Of a stretch of DNA of 64,000 bases, positions 47,072 to 55,869 are shown in pieces. The notes under the pieces are model-generated. The model was not told where the DNA came from. It ran no database searches and worked only from the letters and a program-made list of their open reading frames with translations. Made by a program: the position numbers and the translations under genes. Location of the stretch: positions 38,828-102,827 of the forward strand of contig NZ_FNCN01000005.1 of assembly GCF_900100605.1 (NCBI RefSeq), in the 5' to 3' direction. Source of the DNA: Sinosporangium album (GTDB lineage: Bacteria; Actinomycetota; Actinomycetes; Streptosporangiales; Streptosporangiaceae). The number at the start of each line of letters is the position of its first letter. Within the stretch, counting starts at the first letter, position 1.

Positions 47072-48921
47072 CCCCCCGCATCCCCGGCAACCAGTACACC
47101 GTGCTCAACCCTCCCGACCTGGGCACCTGGAAGCCGGTACTCCGGGTGAGCATCGTCATCCCCGCCTACGGGGGCCAGCACGAACTCGACCTGGTCCTGG
47201 CCGGACTCTCCGCCCAGACCTACCCCGAAGCGCTTACCGAGGTCCTGGTCGTCGACAACGGAAGCACTCCCGCCCTGCGGCTGCCCCCGATCCGCCCCGC
47301 GAACACGCGGCTGATCATCTGCGGCGCCCCCGGGCGGGCCAACGCTCGCAACGCCGGGCTGGCCGAGGCTACAGGCGACATCGTGCACTGGCTCGACTCC
47401 GACGTGGTGCCCGCCGCCGACGCGGTCGAGGCGCACATGCGCTGGCACCACCTCGCGCCCTATCTCGTCGTCACCTCCTACCTGCGCTTCACCGACGCCC
47501 CCCTCCCGCAGCCCGAGCAGATCGCCGGCACGGACCTGGCGTCCCTGTTCGAACCCGCCGAACCCCACGCCTGGATCATCGACCTCATCGAACGCACCGA
47601 CGGCCTCATCGGCGACCCCCACCGGGCCTTCAGCCTGCACGTCGGCGGCGCCTCCTCCGTCAACGCCGCCCTGCTCCACCGCGCCGGGCCGATGGACACC
47701 GACCTCATCCTCGGCCAGGACACCGAACTCGGATACCGGCTCGCTCAAGTCGGCGCCGTGTTCGTGCCCGAGCCCGAAGCCCGCGGCTACCACCTCGGCC
47801 CCACCATGCGCATGCGCGGCAAAGCCCCGATCGACCGGGTCAGCCACGCCCTCGTCGCCGACCGCGTCCCCGCCTACCGCTGGCTGCGGTCGCACCCCAC
47901 CAGGCAGTGGAAAGTGCCCTACGTCGAGGTCGTCGTGGACGCCGAGGAGGCCGACTACGACAACGTGCGCGCCACCGTCGACGCCGTCCTCGCCGGGACC
48001 GTCAACGACGTCGCCGTCGTGCTGACCGGCCCCTGGGACACCCTCACCCCCGAACGCCGGTCCCCCCTCGCCGACCCGCGGCTCGACCTCGTGCTGCTGC
48101 GCGGCCACTACGCGCACGAAGGCAGAGTACGGCTGGCGCCCCGCCCCGAAACCGGCTCCCACCCGGCCGGCGGTGACGGCGGGGGTGCGTGGGCGGTGCG
48201 GGGAGAAGGCGCGGGCCGGGCCCTCGTTCCGGGGGAGTCGGGCGGGGGCGCGGTCCCGTACCGGCTGCGCCTGCCCGCGGGGTGGGTGCCGGGGGAGGAC
48301 ACGCTCGCCACGCTGCTGGAGCTGGCCGGGGGCGAAGGGTACGGCCTGGTGTGCGTGCTGCTCGACGAGGACGGCGACGGTGTGCTCGCCGCCAGGCTGG
48401 AACGCACGTCGTCGTTCGCGAGGGCCGCCCTCGTCCGTGAGCCCGGGGAACCCCTCGACGACGCCGTCGACGACGTGGCAGGGGTGGTCTGGGTGGACGC
48501 CGAGACGTACGGCTTCAGCAGGGCGGAGCCGGACCACTCGATGACCGGGCGCAGGAGCGCCTTTCGCGCCCGTGTCGAGGCGGAGGCGGAGGTGGCGCGG
48601 CTCAAGAAGGAGACCGAACGGCTGCGCGCCCAGGTGACGCGGTGGCGTAAGGAGGCCGGGAAATACCGCGAGGACGTCGCCAAGTGGCGCAAGGGCGCCG
48701 TGGAGCTGCGCCGCGAGCTGGCCACGCTCCGGCGGGAGCTGGCCGCCTCCAAACGGGGGCTGCGGGCGATGTTCGCCACATCGGTCAAGCGGGCGCTGCG
48801 CCGGGGCCGCCCCGTCAGGGCGGACCGGCGCGGCAGTGGCGGTGGTGGCAGTGGTGGCGGCGGCGGTGGCGGCGGTGCCGGTAGTGGGGGCGGCACCGGA
48901 AGCGGGGGCGCGATCGTGTGA
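47068..48921 (+). CDS. GT2 glycosyltransferase with C-terminal coiled coil
   Basis: 617 residues. The GT-A domain begins VSIVIPAYGGQHELDLVLAG, with VVDNGS (62-67) and the DxD-type D110-S-D112, plus GGASSVNAALL. A second module (about 285-480) shares sequence with the protein at 51374 (VPYVEVVVDAEEAD and VLLRGHYAHEGRVRL). A basic coiled coil follows (about 505-580; ARLKKETERLRAQVTRWRKE) and a Gly/Ser tail. GTG at 47068 overlaps the previous stop with GGAG upstream. Likely acts with the preceding enzyme on a cell-surface glycan; substrate unknown. Confidence 0.8.
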   Translation: MTPRIPGNQYTVLNPPDLGTWKPVLRVSIVIPAYGGQHELDLVLAGLSAQTYPEALTEVLVVDNGSTPALRLPPIRPANTRLIICGAPGRANARNAGLAEATGDIVHWLDSDVVPAADAVEAHMRWHHLAPYLVVTSYLRFTDAPLPQPEQIAGTDLASLFEPAEPHAWIIDLIERTDGLIGDPHRAFSLHVGGASSVNAALLHRAGPMDTDLILGQDTELGYRLAQVGAVFVPEPEARGYHLGPTMRMRGKAPIDRVSHALVADRVPAYRWLRSHPTRQWKVPYVEVVVDAEEADYDNVRATVDAVLAGTVNDVAVVLTGPWDTLTPERRSPLADPRLDLVLLRGHYAHEGRVRLAPRPETGSHPAGGDGGGAWAVRGEGAGRALVPGESGGGAVPYRLRLPAGWVPGEDTLATLLELAGGEGYGLVCVLLDEDGDGVLAARLERTSSFARAALVREPGEPLDDAVDDVAGVVWVDAETYGFSRAEPDHSMTGRRSAFRARVEAEAEVARLKKETERLRAQVTRWRKEAGKYREDVAKWRKGAVELRRELATLRRELAASKRGLRAMFATSVKRALRRGRPVRADRRGSGGGGSGGGGGGGGAGSGGGTGSGGAIV

Positions 48922-48997
48922 AGCTCGGCTCGGCCCTGGGCCGGTGGATGCGGCCTCGGGAAGGACCGCCGTGGCGGGCCGCAGTGACGAGTCGGCG

Positions 48998-49798
48998 TTA
49001 TAGGCGACGGCCCACACCGCAGAGGAAATACGAACCTATGCCCCGATAAAGCACGTGACTCCCGGGGTCTGGGCGCCACTCCGGCAAGTTCACCACGCCC
49101 GGTTCCTCCAGCTCGAACCCCTCGAAGAAGCGGCTGATCTCGGCTCCCGTCCTGCTGATGAACGGGCTGGACGCCTTGCTGTAGACCTGCTCGACGCCGG
49201 GGGCGGCGGCGGGCCGCGCGTCGATGGCGACATGCGATAGAACGAAGTAGCTCCCGGGTGCCATCGCCTCGCGCAAGGTCTGGATGATGCTCATGGGATC
49301 CTCCTTGTCCGAGATGAAGTGCATGATCGCCAGAAGCATGACGCCCACGGGGCGGTCGAAGTCGATCAACTGCCGCACGGCCGGCTGGTCGAGGATCTCC
49401 TGGGGGCGGCGCAGGTCGCCCTCGACCATGGTCACGTTCTCGGTGCGGGCGAGGATCGCGCGGCCGTGCACGCCTACGACGGGGTCGTTGTCGACATAGG
49501 CCACCCGCGATTCCGGCTCTATCGCCTGGGCGACCTGGTGCACGTTCTGCAGAGTGGGCAGACCCGTCCCGATGTCGAGGAACTGCCGGATGCCGGCGTT
49601 GACCATGAAGCGCACCGAGCGGCCGAGGAAGGCGCGGTTCTCGCGGGTGCTGAACCTGACCTCCGGCACGATGGCGAGCACCTTCTCGGCGGCCTCCCGG
49701 TCCGCCGTGAAGTTGTCTTTTCCTCCAAGGTAGTAGTCGTACATGCGCGCCACGTTGGGAATGCGCGTGTTGACTCCTGACGGCCCCTGCTCGGTCAC
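48998..49798 (-). CDS. DUF574 SAM-dependent methyltransferase, copy 2
   Basis: 266 residues, same family as the gene at 25529. It shows NVARMYDYYLGGKDNFTADR, FLDIGTGLPTLQNVHQVAQ, VAYVDNDPVV and GVMLLAIMHFI. GTG start with AAGGG upstream. It is divergent from the MFS gene and convergent with the glycosyltransferase gene. Its place within the inserted block suggests, but does not show, a role with the glycosyltransferases. Confidence 0.88.
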   Translation of the reverse strand: MTEQGPSGVNTRIPNVARMYDYYLGGKDNFTADREAAEKVLAIVPEVRFSTRENRAFLGRSVRFMVNAGIRQFLDIGTGLPTLQNVHQVAQAIEPESRVAYVDNDPVVGVHGRAILARTENVTMVEGDLRRPQEILDQPAVRQLIDFDRPVGVMLLAIMHFISDKEDPMSIIQTLREAMAPGSYFVLSHVAIDARPAAAPGVEQVYSKASSPFISRTGAEISRFFEGFELEEPGVVNLPEWRPDPGSHVLYRGIGSYFLCGVGRRL

Positions 49799-49916
49799 CT
49801 GTGCCGCCCTTCGGGCATAGGACTACGTGATTCCGGTGATCTTAGCTCCCTTGGGGCGATTCGGGTGATATTAAGTGATATAAAATCGAGCCTGGAGATA
49901 TGATCTCTCGCCTGGG

Positions 49917-51272
49917 ATGATCAGCTTTATGCCGGATTCATCCGTAACTCGGCCGCGACGGCTTCTCGGCCTCCACCTCGCGGACGGGGTCACCGGGATC
50001 AACCTGACGGCCTGCCTGTCGCTGGCCTTCTTCTCCACGATGGTGATCTCGTTCATCCCCTCGGCCCAGCCGTTCATCCTCACCGAGGTGCTTGGCATGC
50101 CCTCGGAGGAGAAGGGCCGCATGGTCGGCCTGCTCGGCGTGGCCGCGGAGATCGCAATGATCGCCAGCCTGGCGTGGTACGGCGCGCTCGCCGACCGGTA
50201 CGGCCGCAGGCCCGTGGTCCTGGCGGGTTTCACCCTGTGCGCACTCGGGGTCGCCCTGTTCCCGTTCGCCGGAAACGACACGGTGCTGGTCGCGCTGCGC
50301 GTCGTGTTCGCCCTCGGCGTCGCCGCCCTCACGACCATGCTGTCCACCGTCGCCATCGACTATGTGCGTGACCGGTCGCGCGGGAAGTCCTACGGCCTCA
50401 TCGGCGTCTTGAGCGGCCTCGGCGCGCTCGTCGCCGTCCTCGGCCTCGTGCGCATCCCCCAGAGCCTCGAAGCCGGTGGCATGTCCCCGGTCACCGCGGC
50501 CAGGGTCACCTTCGGCGCCGTCGCCGCGGGGCTGCTGGTCGTCGGCCTGCTGGTGTGGCGGATCATGTCCAAGGCCGCGGTCAGCGCGAAGGCGCCCCGC
50601 ATCCCGCTGCACAAGCTGGTGGCCGAGGGCATCGCGCTGGCGAAGGACCCCGGCGTCGCCCTCTCCTACGCCGCCGCCTTCGTCGCCCGCGCCGACCTCG
50701 CCGTGATCGCGGGATTCATGACGCTCTGGGTTCAGGACTACGCCGTCAACGAGCGGGGGATGTCCGCGGTGGAGGCGCTCGCGCGCGGAGGCATGATCGT
50801 CGGTATCGCGCAGACGGCGGCGTTGCTGGCCGCACCGTTCTTCGGCTGGCTCGGCGACCGCATGCAGCGCCAGAACGTCGTCATCCTCGCCCAGACCGTC
50901 GCCGCGCTCTCCTACCTGTCCACCCTGCTGGTCAGTGACCCGCTCGGGTCGGGCATGCTGATCGTCGCCGTACTGGTGGGGGTCGGCGAGATCGCCGGCA
51001 TCGTCACCGTCGGCCCGCTCCTGGCCCAGCAGGCCCCCGCCGACGTCCGCGCCTCGGCGTTCGGCGTGCAGACCTTGTGCGGCGCGGCGGGCATCCTCAC
51101 GGTGTCCGCCCTCGGAGGACTCCTGTACGACCTGTGGCGCCCGGCCGCGCCCTTCGTGATCTCGGGCACACTCGGACTCATGGTGGTGGCCTTCGGCCTG
51201 GTCGTCCGCCGCCGCGTACGACCCCACGCCGACTCGGACGCCGCGCCCGCTCCTGCGCACGCGAGTAGCTGA
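49917..51272 (+). CDS. MFS transporter
   Basis: Major facilitator protein, 451 residues and twelve predicted helices. The loop 2-3 motif is GALADRYGRRPVVLAG, and a related motif FFGWLGDRMQRQNV lies in the second half. The ATG at 49929 is an alternative start. The 118-bp divergent gap to the methyltransferase is locally AT-rich (about 49868-49885). Substrate not predictable; drug efflux or metabolite export are both possible. Confidence 0.85.
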   Translation: MISFMPDSSVTRPRRLLGLHLADGVTGINLTACLSLAFFSTMVISFIPSAQPFILTEVLGMPSEEKGRMVGLLGVAAEIAMIASLAWYGALADRYGRRPVVLAGFTLCALGVALFPFAGNDTVLVALRVVFALGVAALTTMLSTVAIDYVRDRSRGKSYGLIGVLSGLGALVAVLGLVRIPQSLEAGGMSPVTAARVTFGAVAAGLLVVGLLVWRIMSKAAVSAKAPRIPLHKLVAEGIALAKDPGVALSYAAAFVARADLAVIAGFMTLWVQDYAVNERGMSAVEALARGGMIVGIAQTAALLAAPFFGWLGDRMQRQNVVILAQTVAALSYLSTLLVSDPLGSGMLIVAVLVGVGEIAGIVTVGPLLAQQAPADVRASAFGVQTLCGAAGILTVSALGGLLYDLWRPAAPFVISGTLGLMVVAFGLVVRRRVRPHADSDAAPAPAHASS

Positions 51273-51314
51273 GCCGCTGAGCCCCTGAGCCGACCGCTGA
51301 GCCGCGTCAGGGGC

Positions 51315-51354
51315 GGTCCAGCGCGAGGGGGCTCGGTCCAGCGCGAGGGGGCTC
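51315..51354. repeat. 20-bp tandem repeat
   Basis: GGTCCAGCGCGAGGGGGCTC occurs twice in direct tandem between the convergent MFS and glycosyltransferase genes. Short CTGAGCC repeats precede it (about 51270-51305). Confidence 0.85.
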
Positions 51355-51373
51355 CAGGTGCGCGGGGCGCGCT

Positions 51374-53035
51374 TCAGAGCCGCCGCATCGCCTCGCGCGC
51401 CCTGTCCAGCCAGCCGCCGGACCTGCTGGAGGCGGGGGTCGAGGACCCGGTCCGCCGCGGCGCGGACTGGGGGGCGGACCGCGAGGCGGGGGCGGCGGTG
51501 TCCGGCGCCGCACTGGGCGCGGAGCCTACCGAGCCGCCGCGACCGCCGGTCGTGGAGGCTTCCGACGTCGGGGCGGCTGTCGCGGGAGCGGCCGGCGTGG
51601 AGGCCCGGGCGGGCCAGTAGTCCTGCATCGCGCCGTGCCGTACGCCGTGCGTGGCGCGGATCACCTCGTGCCGGTCCCGGCCGGGGCCCGCGAGAAGCAG
51701 GGCGCGGCCGAGGGCCTCGGTGCGCTCCAGCCGTGCCGTACGCCCGTCCGGCAGGTCGACGACGAGCACACCGGGCCGTTCCTTCTGCACGGTCGCGATC
51801 ATCTTCTCCAGCGTCCCCGCCGCCGGCGGGACGTCGAGAGGACCGACATACCTGTACGGCACGGGCGCGGGAGTCGGCGCCGCCTCGTCCCGCAGGCGCA
51901 CCCGCTCGTCGTGGGCGAAATGCTCCCGCATCACGTGCAGGTCGAACGAGGGGTCGGTGAGCACCGGACGGCGGCCCTCCGGGAGCGCCGACCAGGGAGC
52001 CACCAGCGTCACGACCACATCCTGGAGCGACCCGGTCAGCGCTGCCCCCACCGCCTCGCGCACGGTGTCCTCCGCCGCGTCCCCCACCTCGAACACGATC
52101 TCCACGTACGGCACGAGCCACCGCCGTCCCGGCGCCTTGCGCAAATCCCGGCGGAGTGGCACCCGGTGGGCGAGGTACGGCTCGACCGCCCGGACCGCGC
52201 GCTCGGGCGCGAGCCGCTGCGCGGGCAGGCCGAGGTGGACGGCCTCGGCGGCCTCGTCGGGGACGAACACGACCCCGTGCATGGCCAGCCGGTAGGCGAA
52301 CTCGGTGTCCTCGCCGCGGAGCACGCGCGGGTCGAGGCCGCCCACCGCCTCGAACACGTCCTTCCTGAGCGACACCGTGGGCCCCGTGCACACGTGGTAG
52401 GGGTTGCGGCTGGCACGCAGGCCGTCGAGGCGGGCGATGGTGGCGGTGGTGGAGCTGGGCACGAGGGTGTCGGCGGGGAACAGCGTGGAGAGCGTCCCCA
52501 TGCTGACCGCGTCGTGGACGTCCTCGGGCGATGGCGGCATGGCGTTGGTAAAGCTCTTCATGCCGATGGTCACGAGATAGTCCGTCTCGTGGTGCCATCG
52601 GGCCAGCGCCTCGATGTGTTCGCGGCAGATGACCATGTCCGCGTCGAGACGCTGTATCAGTTCGCCGTCGGCGGCGCGGACGCCGGTGTTGACCGCGTGG
52701 GCGATGCCCCATCCGCCGTTCTCCGCGGCGACGATGCGGGTGCCCTCGGGCCTGATCTCGGGGAGGCGCAGGGGTGGCGTGCTGCCGTCATCGACGACGA
52801 TGACCTCCATGAGATGCGCGGGATAGGTCTGGGCGGTGAGGGCGGCCAGGGTCGTATCGAGCCTGTTCTGCCCGGAATGTGCGGGAATCACCACGCTGAC
52901 CGTGCGCGAGGGGGTCCGTGCGCCGATCGCCGGCGGGGAGAGCGGGGAGTAGTCGTTGTGCTTGATCAGTGGCCGGTCCCGGGGCTCGTAGGGCGGGGAG
53001 GACGGCGAGGTGGGGGTGCTCACTCCACCCGTCAT
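51374..53035 (-). CDS. GT2 glycosyltransferase, paralogue of the 47068 gene
   Basis: 553 residues. The GT-A domain (about 45-290) has VSVVIPAHSGQNRLDTTLAA, VVDDGS, DADM (D131, D133) and GPTVSLRKDVFEAVGGLD. The following module (about 300-470) matches the protein at 47068 (VPYVEIVFEVGD, HFAHDERVRL). The tail is Ala/Ser/Pro-rich and disordered, ending in a short basic helix (SGGWLDRAREAMRRL). ATG at 53035 follows AGAGGAGA; the frame stays open upstream into the promoter. Divergent from thrC. Confidence 0.8.
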   Translation of the reverse strand: MTGGVSTPTSPSSPPYEPRDRPLIKHNDYSPLSPPAIGARTPSRTVSVVIPAHSGQNRLDTTLAALTAQTYPAHLMEVIVVDDGSTPPLRLPEIRPEGTRIVAAENGGWGIAHAVNTGVRAADGELIQRLDADMVICREHIEALARWHHETDYLVTIGMKSFTNAMPPSPEDVHDAVSMGTLSTLFPADTLVPSSTTATIARLDGLRASRNPYHVCTGPTVSLRKDVFEAVGGLDPRVLRGEDTEFAYRLAMHGVVFVPDEAAEAVHLGLPAQRLAPERAVRAVEPYLAHRVPLRRDLRKAPGRRWLVPYVEIVFEVGDAAEDTVREAVGAALTGSLQDVVVTLVAPWSALPEGRRPVLTDPSFDLHVMREHFAHDERVRLRDEAAPTPAPVPYRYVGPLDVPPAAGTLEKMIATVQKERPGVLVVDLPDGRTARLERTEALGRALLLAGPGRDRHEVIRATHGVRHGAMQDYWPARASTPAAPATAAPTSEASTTGGRGGSVGSAPSAAPDTAAPASRSAPQSAPRRTGSSTPASSRSGGWLDRAREAMRRL

Positions 53036-53090
53036 GATCAAGTTTCTCCTCTGCTGATAAGCCGGATTCCGTGGTATTTGCGGTGACCGT

Positions 53091-53119
53091 ACAGATTGAT
53101 GGTGACCTTTCCCAGTCAA
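53091..53119 (-). promoter_or_regulatory. Candidate promoter of the minus-strand GT2 gene
   Basis: Minus strand: TTGACT at 53119-53114, a 17-bp spacer, then ATCTGT at 53096-53091. The -35 is good and the -10 weak. Toward thrC, TAGACT at 53216-53221 could be a -10 box, but no matching -35 was seen. Confidence 0.35.
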
Positions 53120-53288
53120 AGACTATTCACCGATTGGCGCAGCGCGCGGTAACGATGAGCGGGTGGAGGAGAGCGCCCGCCAAACCTGTTTCCCACGGGG
53201 TGCTGCCGATGGCCGTAGACTCTGACCGCAAACGCAGCAGTAGCGCGCCGACGACCTCCGCAGAGAGCCGGGCGCAAAAGGAGCGATC

Positions 53289-54347
53289 ATGACCAGGGCG
53301 TGGCGTGGCCTCATCGAGGAATACCGTGACCGGCTTCCTGTGAGCACGACGACGCCGGTGGTCACCCTTCTGGAGGGGGGCACACCGCTGCTCCCCGCAC
53401 GCAGGGTGTCCGCGTTGACCGGCTGTGACGTCCATCTCAAAGTAGAGGGCGCCAACCCCACCGGCAGTTTCAAGGACCGCGGCATGACCATGGCCATCAG
53501 CAAGGCCGTGGAAGAGGGCGCCAAGGCCGTCATCTGCGCCTCCACCGGCAACACCAGCGCCTCGGCCGCCGCCTACGCGGTCCGGGCCGGCCTCACCTGC
53601 GCGGTGCTCGTGCCCCGAGGCAAGATCGCGATGGGCAAGCTGGCCCAGGCGCTCGTGCACGGGGCGAGGCTCCTCCAGGTCGAGGGCTCCTTCGACGACT
53701 GTCTGGAGATGACGAGGAAGCTGTCGGAGAACTACCCGATCGCCCTGGTCAACTCCGTCAACCCCTACCGCCTGCAGGGGCAGAAGACCGCGGCCTTCGA
53801 GATCGTCGACGCGCTCGGCGACGCGCCCGACGTGCACTGCATCCCCGTCGGCAACGCGGGCAACATCTCGGCGTACTGGATGGGCTACCGCGAATACGAG
53901 AGCGACGGGACGGCGACCCGCGCCCCCCGCATGTTCGGCTTCCAGGCCAGCGGGGCGGCCCCCATCGTGGGCGGCGCACCCGTGACGCACCCCCAGACGA
54001 TCGCCACCGCGATCCGCATCGGCAACCCGGCCTCGTGGGGCCTCGCCGAGGCGGCGCGTGACGAGTCCGGCGGGGACATCCAGGCCGTCACCGACCGCCA
54101 GATCGCCGCGGCCTACAAGCTGCTCGCGCAGGAGGAGGGCGTGTTCGTCGAGCTCGCCTCGGCCGCGAGCGTCGCCGGCCTGCTCCAGGCCCGTGAGCAG
54201 GGGGCGCTCCCCTCGGGCCTGCGGGTGGTGTGCACGGTGACCGGCAACGGACTGAAGGACCCCGACTGGGCCATCTCAGGTGCGCCGTCCCCGGTGACGA
54301 TCCCGATCGACGCCCACGCGGCGGCCGTCGCGCTCGAACTCGCCTGA
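53289..54347 (+). CDS. thrC: Threonine synthase
   Basis: PLP enzyme of 352 residues that converts O-phosphohomoserine to L-threonine. The PLP lysine is K62 in [26 protein letters not shown] and the phosphate-binding glycine loop [12 protein letters not shown] are intact. AAGGAG lies five bases before the ATG. It is the short actinobacterial form. It heads a thrC-thrB pair separated from hom by the glycosyltransferase block. Confidence 0.95.
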   Translation: MTRAWRGLIEEYRDRLPVSTTTPVVTLLEGGTPLLPARRVSALTGCDVHLKVEGANPTGSFKDRGMTMAISKAVEEGAKAVICASTGNTSASAAAYAVRAGLTCAVLVPRGKIAMGKLAQALVHGARLLQVEGSFDDCLEMTRKLSENYPIALVNSVNPYRLQGQKTAAFEIVDALGDAPDVHCIPVGNAGNISAYWMGYREYESDGTATRAPRMFGFQASGAAPIVGGAPVTHPQTIATAIRIGNPASWGLAEAARDESGGDIQAVTDRQIAAAYKLLAQEEGVFVELASAASVAGLLQAREQGALPSGLRVVCTVTGNGLKDPDWAISGAPSPVTIPIDAHAAAVALELA

Positions 54348-54356
54348 GTCGGCGCG

Positions 54357-54412
54357 GCCGTTCACGGGTGAACGGCACGGCCGTTCACCCGTCCACCCGC
54401 TTGTCAGCGGGT
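54357..54412 (+). terminator. Alternative hairpins between thrC and thrB
   Basis: Three segments compete: A (GCCGTTCAC, 54357-54365), B (GTGAACGGC, 54368-54376) and C (GCCGTTCACCCG, 54380-54391). B can pair with A, or, extended, with C (12 bp, loop ACG). A further hairpin ACCCGC-TTGTCA-GCGGGT (54395-54412) follows, then a 9-bp repeat GTTCATCCA from 54425. This could be a terminator or attenuator. No leader peptide was identified. Confidence 0.5.
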
Positions 54413-54498
54413 CAGTTTCACCAAGTTCATCCAGTTCATCCAGTTCATTCGTTCCAGAGTGATTCCCATCGTTCGACGTGATTTTTTCTGAGGGGACA

Positions 54499-55413
54499 AT
54501 GCCCGACAGCACAACCGTCGTCGTTCGCGTGCCCGCCACATCCGCCAACCTGGGCCCCGGCTTCGATTCGCTGGGACTGGCGCTCACGCTCCACGACGAC
54601 GTCGAGGTCACCGTCTCCGGGAGCGGCGGCGTCGAGGTGGAGGTCGAGGGCGAGGGGGCGGGCGACCTGGACCTCGGCGAGGGCCACCTCATCGTGCGTG
54701 CGATGTCCGCCACGTTCGCCCGGGTCGGCGTCGAGCGCCCTGCGGGCATCCGGCTCCGATGCGTCAACCGCATTCCGCACGCCCGCGGCCTCGGCTCCTC
54801 CTCGGCCGCGATCTGCGCCGGCATCCTGGCCGCGCGGGCGCTCGCCGCCCCGCGGCTGACCGACGACGAGGTCTTCGCGCTGGCCACCGAGATGGAGGGC
54901 CATCCCGACAACGTCGCGCCCTGCCTGTTCGGAGGGCTCACCGTCGCCTGGACCGAGAGTTCGGGCATGCCGCGCGTCGAGAAACTGGTCCCGCACCCCG
55001 GCCACCGGCCGGTGGTGATCATCCCGCAGGAGCGGCTGTCCACCGAGGTCGCGCGGGGTCTGCTGCCCGACAAGGTGCCCCACGGCGACGCCGCGGCCAA
55101 CGCGGGCAGGGCCGCGTTGCTGGTCGCCGCGCTGCTGCGGGAACCGAGGAGTGATCTGCTGCTGGCCGCCACAGAGGACCGGCTGCACCAGGATTACCGC
55201 GCGCCTGCGATGCCGGACACTCTAAATCTGGTAAAACGTCTGCGCGCGATGGGTGTCCCGGCGGTCGTCTCGGGGGCGGGTCCGACGGTCCTCGCGTTTT
55301 CGTCTCCGAATTCGCAGGATTTGATCGCGTCTGTAGTGGGTACTCCCTGGCACATCCAGCCACTGGACGTCGAAAATGCAGGTTCGCACGTTCGGTCTCC
55401 CGAGACACGCTGA
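54499..55413 (+). CDS. thrB: Homoserine kinase
   Basis: GHMP-family kinase of 304 residues that phosphorylates homoserine for ThrC. Motif 1 is VPATSANLGPGFDSLGLAL; the ATP loop is PHARGLGSSSAA; motif 3 is GVPAVVSGAGPTVLAF. The ATG at 54499 has GAGGGGA just upstream; a GTG seven codons earlier would place that site inside the gene. Followed by the long rho leader. Confidence 0.95.
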   Translation: MPDSTTVVVRVPATSANLGPGFDSLGLALTLHDDVEVTVSGSGGVEVEVEGEGAGDLDLGEGHLIVRAMSATFARVGVERPAGIRLRCVNRIPHARGLGSSSAAICAGILAARALAAPRLTDDEVFALATEMEGHPDNVAPCLFGGLTVAWTESSGMPRVEKLVPHPGHRPVVIIPQERLSTEVARGLLPDKVPHGDAAANAGRAALLVAALLREPRSDLLLAATEDRLHQDYRAPAMPDTLNLVKRLRAMGVPAVVSGAGPTVLAFSSPNSQDLIASVVGTPWHIQPLDVENAGSHVRSPETR

Positions 55414-55869
55414 TCCTCATAGACCTTCAGGGAATAGCTGTGTGCGCTGGTGATGTTAGGCTGATAGCCGCATCAGATGCCCCCTTGCTGGGTGCGTGCT
55501 GGTCAGCTTCACATCGCTGCACCGTGCGTCACGGCGGTCTCCCTGAGTTCATTGCCTCCGGTTGGCCCACATCCGGTTGGCGCGGCGAGAGCCGGCGTTT
55601 GAGGGGACTTGCGCGTTCGAGTCTTTCGACATCTGGTTGGCGGTACCACCCCGGGGGGCAACCTCCGGACCCCCACCGCTGGCGAATCTCGACGGTGATC
55701 CCATGAACGCACCTGTTCCTGACTGTGACGACCGTCCTGCGGGACGGCCGAGCAGCACGGTCGCACCTCCGAAATTCGTCCAGTCCGACCCGGTCTGTCC
55801 CGCCGGGTCGCATCAACGGGACGTCTGACTGATCACATCCGGCGCCCGACCCCTGGGAAGGACCCTTAG
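55414..55869 (+). promoter_or_regulatory. Long 5' leader of rho
   Basis: No gene is evident in these 456 bases. CCGTCC-TGCG-GGACGG forms a hairpin at 55732-55747. CCGGTTGGC-like units recur near 55560, 55575 and 55640. TAGGCT at 55457-55462 could be a -10 box, giving a leader of about 400 bases. rho genes in several bacteria are autoregulated through long leaders; this region is a candidate, without direct evidence. Confidence 0.4.

Noticed and set aside
46930-49017. 695-residue minus-strand open frame opposite the 47068 glycosyltransferase
   Set aside because: Valine/glycine/histidine-rich antisense translation without motifs; the plus strand has an intact GT2 domain.
49938-52712. 924-residue minus-strand open frame across the MFS gene and part of the GT2 gene
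   Set aside because: Spans two well-supported genes in wrong frames; reads as Arg/Gly/His repeats with no domain.
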